Shown: piece after piece, positions 1-9,316 of the stretch | Position numbering within the stretch: the first letter of the stretch is position 1 | Layout of the letters: each line of letters opens with the position of its first letter | Assembly (NCBI RefSeq): GCF_009720625.1 | Contig: NZ_CP046266.1 | Coordinates: forward strand, 2,489,501 to 2,553,500 | Length of the DNA: 64,000 bases | Reading direction: 5' to 3' | DNA from: Metabacillus sediminilitoris | Lineage (GTDB): Bacteria > Bacillota > Bacilli > Bacillales > Bacillaceae | Translations under genes and position numbers: made by a program | Notes under the pieces: model-generated | The model's input: the letters and a program-made list of their open reading frames with translations, nothing else | What the model was told of the DNA's origin: nothing | Databases searched by the model: none

Positions 1-370
1 ACCTTAGGTTTAAAGTTCTAGGATCACACGGGTTAGGCTTAAAAGATTCAGGAAGAGCACCTGGTCCTTCGCTCCCAGCTACTGAATAATGAAGATAAAA
101 CAGACCGTTATAATAAAATTTGGGATGAAACGCTAGCCCTAGCAATCCCCGTTCATCATATCCGCCACCAGAAACACCTAGTTTTAGGATTCGCCGGCGA
201 ATATCTAAAAAAGTCCTTAAACTTGAGTTTCCTATGTAAAAGATCTCTCCTACCTGGGTTGCGATAAATAACCTTTCAATTGAGTCACCTGGAAGTATAG
301 TTGTTTTCATAACAGTAGGTAAATTTATCTTACTTGCAATGGGCCGTAAACCAACCTTAACTTTTATCAA
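1..370 (-). CDS. PQQ-dependent sugar (glucose/sorbosone) dehydrogenase family, N-terminal part
   Basis: The minus-strand frame is open from a TTG at 370 to the window edge, so about 123 N-terminal residues are visible and the rest lies outside. It reads like the first blades of the glucose/sorbosone dehydrogenase beta-propeller: a stretch TTILPGDSIERLFIATQVGE, then GGGYDERGLLGLAFHP followed by an FYYNGLFYLHYS segment. Family members oxidise sugars with PQQ or act as uncharacterised propellers. An AAGAAGGAG sits about 11 bases upstream of the TTG, which supports this start. No signal peptide is seen. Substrate cannot be told from this fragment. Confidence 0.72.
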   Translation of the reverse strand, partial: MIKVKVGLRPIASKINLPTVMKTTILPGDSIERLFIATQVGEIFYIGNSSLRTFLDIRRRILKLGVSGGGYDERGLLGLAFHPKFYYNGLFYLHYSVAGSEGPGALPESFKPNPCDPRTLNLR

Positions 371-987
371 CTGACTTTGCACTCCTTCTTAATTGTTTTC
401 TTTTATAAGAATATGAGTAGAACTGTCTATTAGTACAAATTAGGCAGGGAATCTGACATGGCATTGCACCACTTTCCGTACCACCGTAATTTAACGAAAG
501 GAGTGCGTATATTCCATATAATTTAAAAATTTTATATATTGTTAAGAAAATTTTATTTTGGTTTAAAAAGGGATTAATCTAACTTAAGAAGTGCATTTCT
601 TTAATAAGGAGAAATGCTCTTTTTTTATTCCATTATAGGGCGGCTATCCTTGAACAAGGATAAGCGCTCTTTTTCATTAAGGGCCATTTAATGGAATAAG
701 CTTATTGAACTTCCGTGTAAAAATAAGCTTTTTTAATCCTTTCCATTTCCCGAAGATCCTTCTCTATTTTATTTTGTCTTAAATAAAACCTTATTTTACA
801 TGTTGAGTGCACCTGAGACTTCAATATAATTCCCCTCAATAACATTCATAACTATTGTCTTTTTAAGGAATACACAAACAATTTTCCAGACACTATCCTA
901 GAGAAGGAGAAAACAGAAATATCAAAAATATCAAAAATATTGAAAAATAACTCTATACATTTTCATAAATAATGGTATTATATACAA
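371..987. other. Gene-free AT-rich region with three terminator-like hairpins
   Basis: No plausible coding frame is seen. Three successive stem-loops followed by T runs lie at 593-617, 645-662 and 698-730. The first two resemble the dispersed hairpin family found elsewhere in this window. The right end holds the promoter region of the ferric-siderophore operon; a TTGAAA at 940-945 is a possible -35 but a matching -10 is weak. Confidence 0.5.
593..735 (+). terminator. Cluster of three stem-loop/T-run structures
   Basis: Stem 1 is GCATTTCT (593-600) with AGAAATGC (610-617) then a T run. Stem 2 is TATCCTT (645-651) with AAGGATA (656-662). Stem 3 is AAGCTTATT (698-706) with AATAAGCTT (722-730) followed by T5. 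All arms pair perfectly. They could insulate the dehydrogenase gene from the iron operon. Confidence 0.55.
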
Positions 988-989
988 GT

Positions 990-1008
990 GAGATTAATTA
1001 TCATTATC
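990..1008 (+). promoter_or_regulatory. Fur box of the first siderophore operon
   Basis: This 19-bp site matches the consensus GATAATGATAATCATTATC at 15 of 19 positions by hand comparison, with the right half ATTATCATTATC nearly intact. It lies between the likely promoter and the start codon at 1033, so Fe-loaded Fur would block transcription. Confidence 0.75.
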
Positions 1009-1032
1009 ACCGAGGGAAAAAGGAGTGTACAT

Positions 1033-2016
1033 ATGTTTCGCAATAATAAGTTATTTTCGATCATGTTATGTGTTATCGCATTGATGCTGCTTATAGCAGG
1101 GTGTGGCAACAAGGCAACAACAACGACAAGTAATGAGAAGGAGGCAGCTTCATCTCAAGAGCAAGAGGAGCGCGTTGTTAAACATGCTGGAGGAGAGACA
1201 ACGATTAAAGGCACCCCTAAAAGAATCGTAACATTATATCAAGGTGCTAATGATACAGCTGTGGCACTTGGTGTGAAGCCTGTTGGTATCGTTGAGTCGT
1301 GGGATCAACAACCCATCTATGAATATTTAAGATCTGATTTAGAAGGTGCTACAATTGTTGGACAAGAGTTGCAGCCTAACTTAGAAGAGATTTCAAAATT
1401 GAAGCCAGATTTAATTATTGCTTCTAAATATCGTCATGAGAAAATTTATCCGCAATTATCTAAAATCGCTCCAACGATTATGGATGATACCATTTATGAA
1501 TGGAAAGATACGTTGAATTTAATGGCTGATGCATTAAATAAACAAGATAAAAAAGCTGAATTATTAGCTGAGTGGGATACCCGTGTAAAAGATTTCAAAT
1601 CACAAATGGGTGACAAGTTACCGATTAAGGCGACTATTACTAACTTCCGCTCGGATCATATGCGAGTTTACTATAATAGTTATGGTGGATCAATTTTGAA
1701 GGAATTAGGGTTTGAGATACTTGAACGCCCTGCAGGCACTGAGGGGGAAGATTGGGGAGAAAAGATAACTTCTAAGGAACGTATTCCGGATTTGAACGCC
1801 GATACATTCTTCAACTTCAATGCCTCTAAAGATTCTGAACTAGTTGAGAAAAACTATGAAGAGTGGACAAATCATCCGCTATGGAAAGAGCTTGATGCTG
1901 TGAAAAATGATAAGGTTTTTCAGGTTGACGAAGTGTACTGGAGTGCAGGTGCTGGTTATAAGTCAGCGAATTTAATGCTTGATAGTTTATATGAAATTTA
2001 TGAATTGGAAAAATAA
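1033..2016 (+). CDS. Ferric-siderophore ABC transporter, substrate-binding lipoprotein
   Basis: Encodes a 327-residue periplasmic-binding-protein-like lipoprotein of the FecB/BtuF fold (Peripl_BP_2) that captures a ferric siderophore or ferric citrate outside the membrane and delivers it to the FecCD permeases downstream. The start chosen is ATG 1033, 3 bases after the strong AGGAGTGTAC region; an in-frame ATG at 988 overlaps the Fur box and is unlikely. The N-terminus is a hydrophobic signal ending in a lipobox LIAGC. The typical KRIVTL...ALGVKPVG entry motif follows near residue 60. First gene of a five-gene operon under a Fur box; a hairpin separates it from the permease genes. The exact ligand is not determinable. 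Confidence 0.9.
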   Translation: MFRNNKLFSIMLCVIALMLLIAGCGNKATTTTSNEKEAASSQEQEERVVKHAGGETTIKGTPKRIVTLYQGANDTAVALGVKPVGIVESWDQQPIYEYLRSDLEGATIVGQELQPNLEEISKLKPDLIIASKYRHEKIYPQLSKIAPTIMDDTIYEWKDTLNLMADALNKQDKKAELLAEWDTRVKDFKSQMGDKLPIKATITNFRSDHMRVYYNSYGGSILKELGFEILERPAGTEGEDWGEKITSKERIPDLNADTFFNFNASKDSELVEKNYEEWTNHPLWKELDAVKNDKVFQVDEVYWSAGAGYKSANLMLDSLYEIYELEK

Positions 2017-2033
2017 GGAATAAGCTTATGACA

Positions 2034-2092
2034 AAAGAGAACCTGCTGAGAAATGAACAATCAATGTTCATCATTGAAGCAGGTTTCTTTTA
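2034..2092 (+). terminator. Intra-operon stem-loop (attenuator) after the binding-protein gene
   Basis: AACCTGCT (2040-2047) pairs with AGCAGGTT (2078-2085), with an inner GAACA/TGTTC stem, followed by TTCTTTTAT. Placed between the lipoprotein and permease genes it would let the binding protein be made in excess or protect the 3' end of its message. The second siderophore operon has an analogous hairpin. Confidence 0.7.
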
Positions 2093-2127
2093 TATTGAAC
2101 GAAGTCAAAGATAAAAATGGTGATTAA

Positions 2128-3171
2128 ATGGTACAACTTGTAAAGCAAAATAAAGGGAAGATATTTGGCTTATTTTTTTTAATCGTTTTATTATTCGTTT
2201 GTATGTTATCGAGTTTGCTGTTTGGTAGTACGCATTATACTCTGGCTGATATTTACAGCATGATAACGTCGTTTAATGCAAATGATTTAACGCATATCAT
2301 AATTTGGAAAGAACGTTTCCCGCGGATGGTGATTGCAGTCGCTACTGGGGCTTCGCTGGCAGTTGCTGGCGTCATTAGCCAATTGTTGACCCGCAATCCG
2401 TTAGGCTCTCCGAGTGTACTGGGGATTAACTCTGGCTCAATTTTCTTTATTGTTGTCTTTGTTGTTTTATTCAAAGTGTCAGATTTAAACATTATTGTTT
2501 ACTTCGCTTTTTTAGGAGCGCTAGTGGCAGCTATTTTAGTTTATTTGCTCGGTTCATTAAGCTACTCAGGGACTACATCTCTCAAAATTATTTTAGCTGG
2601 GATTGCCGTTAACGCGATGTTTGTCTCATTTACGCAAATCATTTTATTAATGAATCAAAAAGGGATGAATGACGTTTTGTTTTGGATGGCAGGAACGATT
2701 AGCGGCCGGACTTTAGACATGATTATAGCTGTTTTGCCGTTCTTATTTATTTCTCTCATTTCGACGTGTTTTTTAGGACGGTCTATGAATGTTTATGCTT
2801 CCGGCGAAAGCATTGCCAAAGGGTTGGGACAAAATGTAATGTTAATGAAATTGACACTGCTTGTGTTAATGGTTGTGCTTGCGGGTGGTTCATTAGCTGT
2901 CATTGGTAACATTGCGTTTGTCGGTTTGATTATTCCACATTTAGCTAAATCACTTGTTGGAAATAGTTATGTTTGGCTGACACCTTATTCTACTGTCTTA
3001 GGAAGTATTTTTTTACTGGCTGCAGATATTAGTACACGGCTGATTAATCCGCCTGCGGAAATTCCTTTAGGTGTTATTACAGCATTTATCGGAGCGCCGT
3101 TCTTTATTTATATCGCTTTTAAAGGAGGGCGTGAGCGTGGAAAATCGATGGATCGTTCGATCGAAACATGA
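2128..3171 (+). CDS. Ferric-siderophore ABC transporter permease (FecCD family)
   Basis: A 347-residue polytopic membrane protein of the FecCD/BtuC family, with about ten predicted membrane segments. Family landmarks are visible: RFPRMVIAVATGASLAVAGV near residue 65, NPLGSPSVLGINSG after it, GLGQNVMLMKL in the cytoplasmic loop and GNIAFVGLIIPHL, the coupling region that contacts the ATPase. It forms a heterodimer with the next permease to conduct the ferric siderophore. Its 3' end overlaps the next gene by 35 bases, implying translational coupling. Confidence 0.9.
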   Translation: MVQLVKQNKGKIFGLFFLIVLLFVCMLSSLLFGSTHYTLADIYSMITSFNANDLTHIIIWKERFPRMVIAVATGASLAVAGVISQLLTRNPLGSPSVLGINSGSIFFIVVFVVLFKVSDLNIIVYFAFLGALVAAILVYLLGSLSYSGTTSLKIILAGIAVNAMFVSFTQIILLMNQKGMNDVLFWMAGTISGRTLDMIIAVLPFLFISLISTCFLGRSMNVYASGESIAKGLGQNVMLMKLTLLVLMVVLAGGSLAVIGNIAFVGLIIPHLAKSLVGNSYVWLTPYSTVLGSIFLLAADISTRLINPPAEIPLGVITAFIGAPFFIYIAFKGGRERGKSMDRSIET

Positions 3172-4180
3172 GAACGTATCATTTTTTATGATAAAGAAAG
3201 ATGTTTATAAAACAATAGCAGTATTGGTTAGTTTGTTATTCGTCATGCTAGTAGGGTTGATGGTTGGGAGCGACATTATACCATTTCATGAGGTGATTCA
3301 ATATACATTTCATATAGCTCCGATTGAGAATGAATTTGCACTTGGAGAATTAAGGATGCCCCGTGTTTTGTCGGGAATGATTGTCGGAGCATCACTTGCT
3401 GTAGCTGGTTTAATTGTACAAGGGATCATTCGAAATCCGCTTGCTTCACCGGATGTCATCGGTGTCACAGGCGGTGCTTCTGTATGTGCAGTTTTATTTT
3501 TAACCTATTTTAGCGATGCATTGGGTGTTCAATGGACGCCTATCTTTGCTGTTATTGGTGCAATTATGACGTTCTTCATTATTTATCTTTTTTCACTGCA
3601 TCCATCGATCACCGCAAATCGAATCGTGTTAATTGGCATCGGTTTAGCAACACTTGCGAATGCGGTGGTTATGTATATTCTTGTGACGTCTGCTTCGTTT
3701 TCATCTGAACAGGCATATTTATGGCTGACAGGAAGCTTATATGGCGTCAATTGGTTGCAAACAATATCGATACTTGTGTCATTTGTTGTCTTATTTTTCA
3801 TTATTATGTGGTTGAAGCGGAAGTTTGAGTTGTACAGTTACGGTGATTCAGTTGCTGAACAGTTAGGGTTAAATTTGAGGCGATTTAGAATCATTTTTTT
3901 GTTCTTTAGTGCATTGCTTTGTGGATTATCAGTTTCGATAGCAGGAGGAATAGGATTTATTGGTTTGCTGACGCCGCATATTTCAAGGAGAATTGTTCAT
4001 CATCATACGTCACTCCTATTCATTACGACAGCGGGTATCGGTGCTATATTAGTCGTACTTGCAGACTGGATAGCTCGCATTGCCTTCCAACCGTTAGATA
4101 TTCCAGTAGGTGTCTTTACATCCGGTATCGGTGCACCATTCTTCATTTATTTACTGATTAAAAATCGAAATTCATTTTAA
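3137..4180 (+). CDS. Ferric-siderophore ABC transporter permease (FecCD family), second subunit
   Basis: A 347-residue FecCD permease, the partner of the gene before it. The GTG at 3137 is chosen as start because AAAGGAGGG (3121-3129) lies just upstream inside the previous gene and gives a length equal to its partner; upstream in-frame starts lack such a site. Motifs RMPRVLSGMIVGASLAVAGL, NPLASPDVIGVTGGAS, GDSVAEQLGLNLRR and GGIGFIGLLTPHISRR mark the family. The coupling helix lies in the last of these. Confidence 0.88.
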   Translation: MENRWIVRSKHENVSFFMIKKDVYKTIAVLVSLLFVMLVGLMVGSDIIPFHEVIQYTFHIAPIENEFALGELRMPRVLSGMIVGASLAVAGLIVQGIIRNPLASPDVIGVTGGASVCAVLFLTYFSDALGVQWTPIFAVIGAIMTFFIIYLFSLHPSITANRIVLIGIGLATLANAVVMYILVTSASFSSEQAYLWLTGSLYGVNWLQTISILVSFVVLFFIIMWLKRKFELYSYGDSVAEQLGLNLRRFRIIFLFFSALLCGLSVSIAGGIGFIGLLTPHISRRIVHHHTSLLFITTAGIGAILVVLADWIARIAFQPLDIPVGVFTSGIGAPFFIYLLIKNRNSF

Positions 4181-4191
4181 GGATGATCAAA

Positions 4192-4941
4192 ATGAGCAGT
4201 ATTGTTATGGACGAACTGAAAATTTTTGATATACATTTAGAACATGAGAAGCTTAAGGAAATCGCGATAAATGATTTGTTAAATGAGGAAAAATGTTTAT
4301 CGTTTCTACAAAATCAAATGTTAGAGATGAAAGCGCCGAATTTATCAGTAGCAGCTTCAATACTTTCGAAAAGATATGCTTATCTCGTCGTGTCGTCCAC
4401 TTTATATAGTATGGTCGAATTCAACTGTGTCCTTAATTTGCCGGTAAAAGCATGCGCATTAAGTAAAGAACGTCAATTATGTATTCAAGCAGGTATGTGC
4501 AAATGGCAGGAAGTAAAGAGTATAGAGAGGGAACAATGGCGTGAAAACGTGCTGCGTGACCTTTTTGCATCTCATATTACCCCGGTTTTAAACATATTGA
4601 GAAAAGCATCCCGTGTTCCTTCATCAATATTGTGGGAAAACGTAGCCATTCGAGTTAACTCTATTTATCGGAAAATATTAGCGAAAGAATCGGATCCGAT
4701 GAAAATTGAACGCCTAAACAGCGATTTCCATTTCTTGAAAAATGCGAGTGGAAACTTGTTTAATTTAGAAGAAAATCCGATTAAACATTATCTGAAAATT
4801 GGAGAAGAACTTAAATTAAATCCTTGTCGGAAAACGTGCTGTATGTACTATAAATTAGAAGAGGATGTTGAAGGAATCGGTTATTGCGGCAATTGCCCAA
4901 TTAAAAATAGGCAAACAAAAGTGAGGGGGGTAATGCAATGA
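4192..4941 (+). CDS. FhuF-like (2Fe-2S) ferric-siderophore reductase
   Basis: A 249-residue cytoplasmic protein (252 if the ATG at 4183 is used). Near the C-terminus it has Cys-Cys followed 14 residues later by Cys-x2-Cys (TCCMYYKLEE...YCGNC), close to the CC-x10-C-x2-C motif by which FhuF-type reductases bind a 2Fe-2S cluster. Such proteins reduce Fe(III) in an imported siderophore so iron is released. Sitting between the permease and ATPase genes of an uptake operon fits this role. Overall similarity to FhuF outside the cysteine motif is weak by eye, and the Cys spacing is longer than in E. coli FhuF. The next gene overlaps by four bases. Confidence 0.72.
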   Translation: MSSIVMDELKIFDIHLEHEKLKEIAINDLLNEEKCLSFLQNQMLEMKAPNLSVAASILSKRYAYLVVSSTLYSMVEFNCVLNLPVKACALSKERQLCIQAGMCKWQEVKSIEREQWRENVLRDLFASHITPVLNILRKASRVPSSILWENVAIRVNSIYRKILAKESDPMKIERLNSDFHFLKNASGNLFNLEENPIKHYLKIGEELKLNPCRKTCCMYYKLEEDVEGIGYCGNCPIKNRQTKVRGVMQ

Positions 4942-5771
4942 GCGAAATAAAAATAAATGTTAAAGATATAACATTAGCATATGGTGAAACTATCATCATT
5001 GATTCATTAAATTTAGCAATCCCTAAAGGGAAAATCACCGTTTTCATCGGTCGAAATGGATGTGGGAAATCGACTTTATTACATGCAATTGCCCGACTAC
5101 TAAAACCACAAATAGGTAGCGTATTTCTTGATGACCGAGACATTTTGAAAATGAAATCAAAAGAAGTCGCCAAAAAGTTAGCCATCTTACCACAATCACC
5201 CACCGCCCCGGAAGGCGTAACAGTGGAACAGTTAGTGAAACAAGGTCGTTATCCATACCAAAGTACATTCAAGCAATGGACAAATGAAGACGAAATAGCT
5301 GTTAATCATGCTTTAACAGTAACAAATATGAAAGAATTGCAAGATCGACATGTCCACGAATTATCTGGCGGGCAGCGTCAAAGAGCTTGGATAGCCCTTA
5401 ATCTTGCTCAAAATACCGATACCATTTTATTAGATGAACCAACAACGTATTTAGACTTAACGCACCAAATTGAAATTTTAGACCTGCTGTATGATTTGAA
5501 TAGAGAAGAGAACAGAACAATCGTCATGGTTTTGCACGATATTAATTTAGCATGTCGTTATGCGGATCACCTCGTAGCGATAAAAGATCAAAAAGTTTTC
5601 ATTCAAGGTGCTCCCGAAAAAATAATAACGGGAGAAAACATCGAACGCATTTACGGACTAAAATGTCGCATTGGTGTTGACAGTCAATTCGGCACACCAA
5701 TATGTTTCCCAGATGGAAAAGGGAGGAAAATTGAAATAAATAATGAATTATGTGAATTGGTGTTTGGCTAA
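4938..5771 (+). CDS. Ferric-siderophore ABC transporter ATP-binding protein (FecE/FepC type)
   Basis: A 277-residue ABC ATPase that powers the two FecCD permeases. Walker A is GRNGCGKST (near residue 40), the signature is [10 protein letters not shown], Walker B is TILLDEP, and the switch histidine lies in VMVLHDIN. Q-loop residues are in LAILPQSP. The start ATG overlaps the stop of the FhuF-like gene (ATGA), with GAGGGGGG upstream. Closely related in sequence to the ATPase at 9317-10105, so the two operons share ancestry. Last gene of the operon. Confidence 0.92.
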   Translation: MSEIKINVKDITLAYGETIIIDSLNLAIPKGKITVFIGRNGCGKSTLLHAIARLLKPQIGSVFLDDRDILKMKSKEVAKKLAILPQSPTAPEGVTVEQLVKQGRYPYQSTFKQWTNEDEIAVNHALTVTNMKELQDRHVHELSGGQRQRAWIALNLAQNTDTILLDEPTTYLDLTHQIEILDLLYDLNREENRTIVMVLHDINLACRYADHLVAIKDQKVFIQGAPEKIITGENIERIYGLKCRIGVDSQFGTPICFPDGKGRKIEINNELCELVFG

Positions 5772-6134
5772 AGGGTGCTTTACATCATAACCATCTTCAA
5801 CAAAAGGGCGCTTTCCTGTAATAAGGATAAAGTGCTTTTTTCCTTTTTAGGGCTAGATTGTTGAAAAATATCTAAGTGATTGTGGATGTTTGTGTTTAAT
5901 CGGGGTGCTTTAATGAAAGAGGGCGTTGCATAAAACCCCACTTTTGTCCGTATAATGCTTGCCTTTTTACTCTTAAAGAAGTTATTGAAATAATTTATTC
6001 GAACTAAAATAAAAACGTAAAATACAATAACATCGAATAAAGAGGCAGAATTAGCAACATTAACTGGTATGAACAAAATGTACAAAAAGGACTTTTTGTT
6101 TATAATTTTTTTATTTTACAAAAGTTTTTTTGCA
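5772..6134. other. Intergenic region with a dispersed hairpin repeat
   Basis: No coding frame is supported. At 5808-5834 an imperfect stem GCGCTTTCCT/AGGATAAAGTGC ends in a T run and belongs to the dispersed hairpin family; it can terminate the first iron operon. The remainder is AT-rich with no recognised signal. Confidence 0.5.
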
Positions 6135-6188
6135 TTGACGCTAATAATTCTCCGCGTTATTATTAGGATAGTAATGATAATCATTTTC
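6135..6188 (+). promoter_or_regulatory. Sigma-A promoter with overlapping Fur box, second siderophore operon
   Basis: TTGACG (6135-6140) and TATTAT (6158-6163) are separated by 17 bp. A Fur box at 6170-6188 with intact core ATGATAATCATT matches the 19-bp consensus at 16 positions and covers the predicted transcription start. This is a textbook arrangement for iron repression. Confidence 0.85.
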
Positions 6189-6227
6189 ATTTATAGCCTC
6201 AGATATGAATAAAGGATGGTCGAAAAA

Positions 6228-7202
6228 ATGCAAAAGTCTAATAAAGTACGGAAATTTGGCGGAACATTGCTAATCCTGTTATTAACGATAATGATGGCCA
6301 TAACAGGATGCAGTAACCCTCAAAAAAATACAGAAGGTGAGAAAACACAAGCTTCTACGGAAACACAAGAGCAAAAAATAAGAACGATTAAGCATGAAAT
6401 GGGAGAAACAGAAATTAAAAATATTCCTAAAAAAATAGTTACACTAGAGCTATCTTTTGTTGATTCTTTAAATGCAATAGGAATTACCCCTATAGGAATT
6501 GCAGACGATAATAAAAAAGATATGATTTCAAAGCTTGTAGGCAGTTCAATAGATTATACTTCTGTAGGAACTCGTGAACAGCCTAGCTTAGAGGTTATTA
6601 GTTCTTTACAGCCAGATTTAATTATAGCAGATGCTGAGCGACACAATGCTATTTACAAAGACTTACAGAAGATTGCTCCGACTATCATTTTGAAAAGCCG
6701 CGAATCTACATATCAAGAAAACCTAGATTCTTTTAAAACGATTGCTGAAGCTGTAGATCAAAAAGATATTGCTAATAAAAGATTAACTGAGCATGAAAAA
6801 ACAATTAATGAAATTAAATCAAAACTTAGCGTTGATGCAAATATGACCGTTTTACCTGCAGTTGTACGAGATACTTCATTCCAAGCCCATACTACTTCTT
6901 CCTATGACGGAGAATTGCTTGAATTATTGGGATTAAAGGTTGCGGTTGAGGATGAACAACCATATGCTGAAATGAACTTAGAACAGCTTGTTAAGATCAA
7001 TCCTGATGTGCTGTTATTAGCCAACAATGAAGGAAAATTACTTACTGATGAGTGGAAGGAAAATCCACTTTGGAAAAATTTAAAAGCTGTAAAAAATGAA
7101 CAAGTTTATAGCGTTGACAGAGATTTATGGACAAGATTTCGTGGGGTTGAATCCGCTGAAGCTATGGCGAATGACACTTTAAAAATGCTAAATGAAAAAT
7201 AA
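6228..7202 (+). CDS. Ferric-siderophore ABC transporter, substrate-binding lipoprotein (second system)
   Basis: A 324-residue lipoprotein of the FecB family. The start is ATG 6228, eight bases after AAAGGATGG; an in-frame ATG at 6216 overlaps that Shine-Dalgarno. The signal sequence ends in a lipobox ITGC. The conserved KKIVTLELSFVDSLNAIGI and QPSLEVISSLQPDLIIAD segments match ligand-binding domain 1 of Fe3+-siderophore binding proteins. It differs clearly from the lipoprotein at 1033-2016, so the two systems probably capture different iron chelates. A strong hairpin follows the gene. Confidence 0.9.
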   Translation: MQKSNKVRKFGGTLLILLLTIMMAITGCSNPQKNTEGEKTQASTETQEQKIRTIKHEMGETEIKNIPKKIVTLELSFVDSLNAIGITPIGIADDNKKDMISKLVGSSIDYTSVGTREQPSLEVISSLQPDLIIADAERHNAIYKDLQKIAPTIILKSRESTYQENLDSFKTIAEAVDQKDIANKRLTEHEKTINEIKSKLSVDANMTVLPAVVRDTSFQAHTTSSYDGELLELLGLKVAVEDEQPYAEMNLEQLVKINPDVLLLANNEGKLLTDEWKENPLWKNLKAVKNEQVYSVDRDLWTRFRGVESAEAMANDTLKMLNEK

Positions 7203-7210
7203 AAATAACA

Positions 7211-7246
7211 AAAGAGAAGTAAGATATCCTGTCCTTACTTCTCTTT
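7211..7246 (+). terminator. Intra-operon stem-loop after the second binding-protein gene
   Basis: AAAGAGAAGTAAG (7211-7223) pairs perfectly with CTTACTTCTCTTT (7234-7246) across a 10-base loop; a short T-rich stretch follows. As in the first operon it separates the lipoprotein gene from the permease genes, suggesting partial termination or 3'-end protection. Confidence 0.75.
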
Positions 7247-7286
7247 CTATTAGTCTTATATTTTGTTAGGAAGTGTGTTGTAGTTA

Positions 7287-8291
7287 ATGAAAACTGTGGT
7301 TAAAAATAACGTAATAGTATATTGTACAGCAATAACTGCAATTATTTTATTAATTTCGGGAATAATCATCAGTATTTTGGTAGGAGCTGCAGATATAAAT
7401 GTTGCTATGGTGCTGAAGTCTTTCTTCGAGATAAATCCATCAAAAGAAGATTTGATAATACAGACCCTTCGATTACCGCGTGCATTAATTGGAGCATTAG
7501 TTGGTGCTAATTTAGCGGTGGCAGGTGCTCTCATGCAGGCTATAACCCGGAATTCATTAGCATCTCCACAAGTATTTGGTGTGAACGCCGGTGCCTCATT
7601 TTTTATTGTCATGGCTTTCGCTTTTTTTCCTAACCTCTCTTCCACTTCACTCGTTTTCATAGCATTTATCGGTGCAGCTGTAGGAGGAATAACAGTCTAT
7701 TCTTTTGCTTCTGGTGGAGGAATGACACATGTAAAATTAGCATTAGCTGGAATCACAGTACACTTACTATTATCTTCTTTAACTCAAAGTGTCATTATTT
7801 TTAATGAACAAGCAAAAGATGTACTGTATTGGTTAGTGGGTTCTATTAATGGAAAAACTTGGACGCATGTTCATATCATTCTTCCATGGTCACTTATCGG
7901 ACTATTAGTAGCTCTATCGTTCTCTCGCTCTATTTCAATTCTTGTCTTAGGAGAATCTACTGCCAAAGGTCTTGGGCAAAAAGTAGATCGAATCCGCATT
8001 TTAGCAGGAATTTTAGTCATTATTTTAGCGGGATCTTCAGTTGCTGTAGCAGGTCCAGTTGGCTTTATTGGATTAATTGTTCCTCATATTGTTCGAAGAC
8101 TTGTTGGTGGAGATTATCGAAGGATTATTCCTTTTTCCGCATTATTCGGGGCGTTACTCTTAGTATACTCAGATATTCTCGCTCGGTTTATTGCTTATCC
8201 TTTTGAGTCACCTGTTGGAATTGTAACAGCTCTTATCGGGGCGCCATTCTTCCTTTATTTAGCAAGGAAAGGAAGGAATATTAAACAATGA
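7287..8291 (+). CDS. Ferric-siderophore ABC transporter permease (FecCD family)
   Basis: A 334-residue FecCD permease with about ten membrane spans. Landmarks: RLPRALIGALVGANLAVAGA, NSLASPQVFGVNAGAS, GESTAKGLGQKVDRIR and GPVGFIGLIVPHIVRRLVG (ATPase-contacting loop). Start ATG 7287 follows an AGGAAGTG about 11 bases upstream. It overlaps the next permease gene by four bases and would form a heterodimer with it. Confidence 0.9.
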   Translation: MKTVVKNNVIVYCTAITAIILLISGIIISILVGAADINVAMVLKSFFEINPSKEDLIIQTLRLPRALIGALVGANLAVAGALMQAITRNSLASPQVFGVNAGASFFIVMAFAFFPNLSSTSLVFIAFIGAAVGGITVYSFASGGGMTHVKLALAGITVHLLLSSLTQSVIIFNEQAKDVLYWLVGSINGKTWTHVHIILPWSLIGLLVALSFSRSISILVLGESTAKGLGQKVDRIRILAGILVIILAGSSVAVAGPVGFIGLIVPHIVRRLVGGDYRRIIPFSALFGALLLVYSDILARFIAYPFESPVGIVTALIGAPFFLYLARKGRNIKQ

Positions 8292-9301
8292 AGAATAACC
8301 ATAAATTCATTCTGAAACCGAATCTCCATCCTAGCTTTATTCTTCTTACGTTATTGATCATCATGCTGATTTTATCAATAGTGAGTCTTGGTGTAGGGGC
8401 TGTATACATTTCACCTTTAGAAATTATTCAACATTTATTTGGAGAAGAGATACAAAGTCAATCATTTATACTGCACAATTATCGTATTCCGCGTATGATT
8501 ATCGCTATCATTGTTGGAGCTGGGCTCGCAACAGCTGGAGCTATCTTACAAGGAATTCTTCGAAATCCGATGGCTTCACCTGATGTGATCGGAGTTACAA
8601 AAGGGGCCGGATTGGCTGCTGTTATCATAATTGTACTGTTCCCGATGGCGCCAATTATATTTCTTCCACTTTCTGCTTTTATTGGAGCAGCTTTGATTGC
8701 AACGATCTTGATGTTATATGTATATAGAAAAGGCGGTCACCCTAATACAATCGCTTTAGTAGGAATTGCACTAGGGGCAATATGCCAAGCAGGAATAGAG
8801 TATTTTATGATTAAGTTTCCAGACGATGTCAATATGACGCTTTTGTGGTTGACTGGAAGTCTTTGGGGAAGAGGATGGGATCAAGTCTTTATGTTGCTCC
8901 CATGTCTTATTGTTATCCCAATACTAATTGGATTAACTTCTAAATTGGATATACTTAATCTCGGTGACGATATTGCTACAGGTCTCGGTGAAAGATCGAA
9001 AGTTTTGAGATATATTTTACTTAGCATTTCAGTTGTTATAACTGGTGTATGTGTTGCCGCAGTGGGTTCTATCGGATTTATCGGTTTAATTGCTCCTCAT
9101 ATTGCTAGAAGAGTTGTAGGTTCTAAATTTAAAGTATTACTCCCTTCATCAGCTCTTTTTGGTGCTATTCTTCTACTAATTGCCGATAGTCTTGGTAGAG
9201 GATTATTTCCGCCAATAGAAATACCGGCCGGAATTGTTACAGCAGTAATTGGAGCACCATATTTTTTATATTTATTACGTAGTGAACGAAAAAAAGCATA
9301 A
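8288..9301 (+). CDS. Ferric-siderophore ABC transporter permease (FecCD family), second subunit
   Basis: A 337-residue FecCD permease, translationally coupled to its partner by an ATGA overlap. Landmarks: RIPRMIIAIIVGAGLATAGA, NPMASPDVIGVTKGAG, GDDIATGLGERSKVLR and GSIGFIGLIAPHIARRVVG. It ends 15 bases before the ATPase gene. Role: half of the membrane channel for the second ferric-siderophore importer. Confidence 0.9.
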   Translation: MKNNHKFILKPNLHPSFILLTLLIIMLILSIVSLGVGAVYISPLEIIQHLFGEEIQSQSFILHNYRIPRMIIAIIVGAGLATAGAILQGILRNPMASPDVIGVTKGAGLAAVIIIVLFPMAPIIFLPLSAFIGAALIATILMLYVYRKGGHPNTIALVGIALGAICQAGIEYFMIKFPDDVNMTLLWLTGSLWGRGWDQVFMLLPCLIVIPILIGLTSKLDILNLGDDIATGLGERSKVLRYILLSISVVITGVCVAAVGSIGFIGLIAPHIARRVVGSKFKVLLPSSALFGAILLLIADSLGRGLFPPIEIPAGIVTAVIGAPYFLYLLRSERKKA

Positions 9302-9316
9302 GAAAGGCGAGCATTT

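Noticed and set aside
5780..6085. 101-codon minus-strand open frame in the gap between the iron operons
   Set aside because: No ribosome binding site, no homology, and it overlaps a hairpin repeat and runs antisense into the promoter region.
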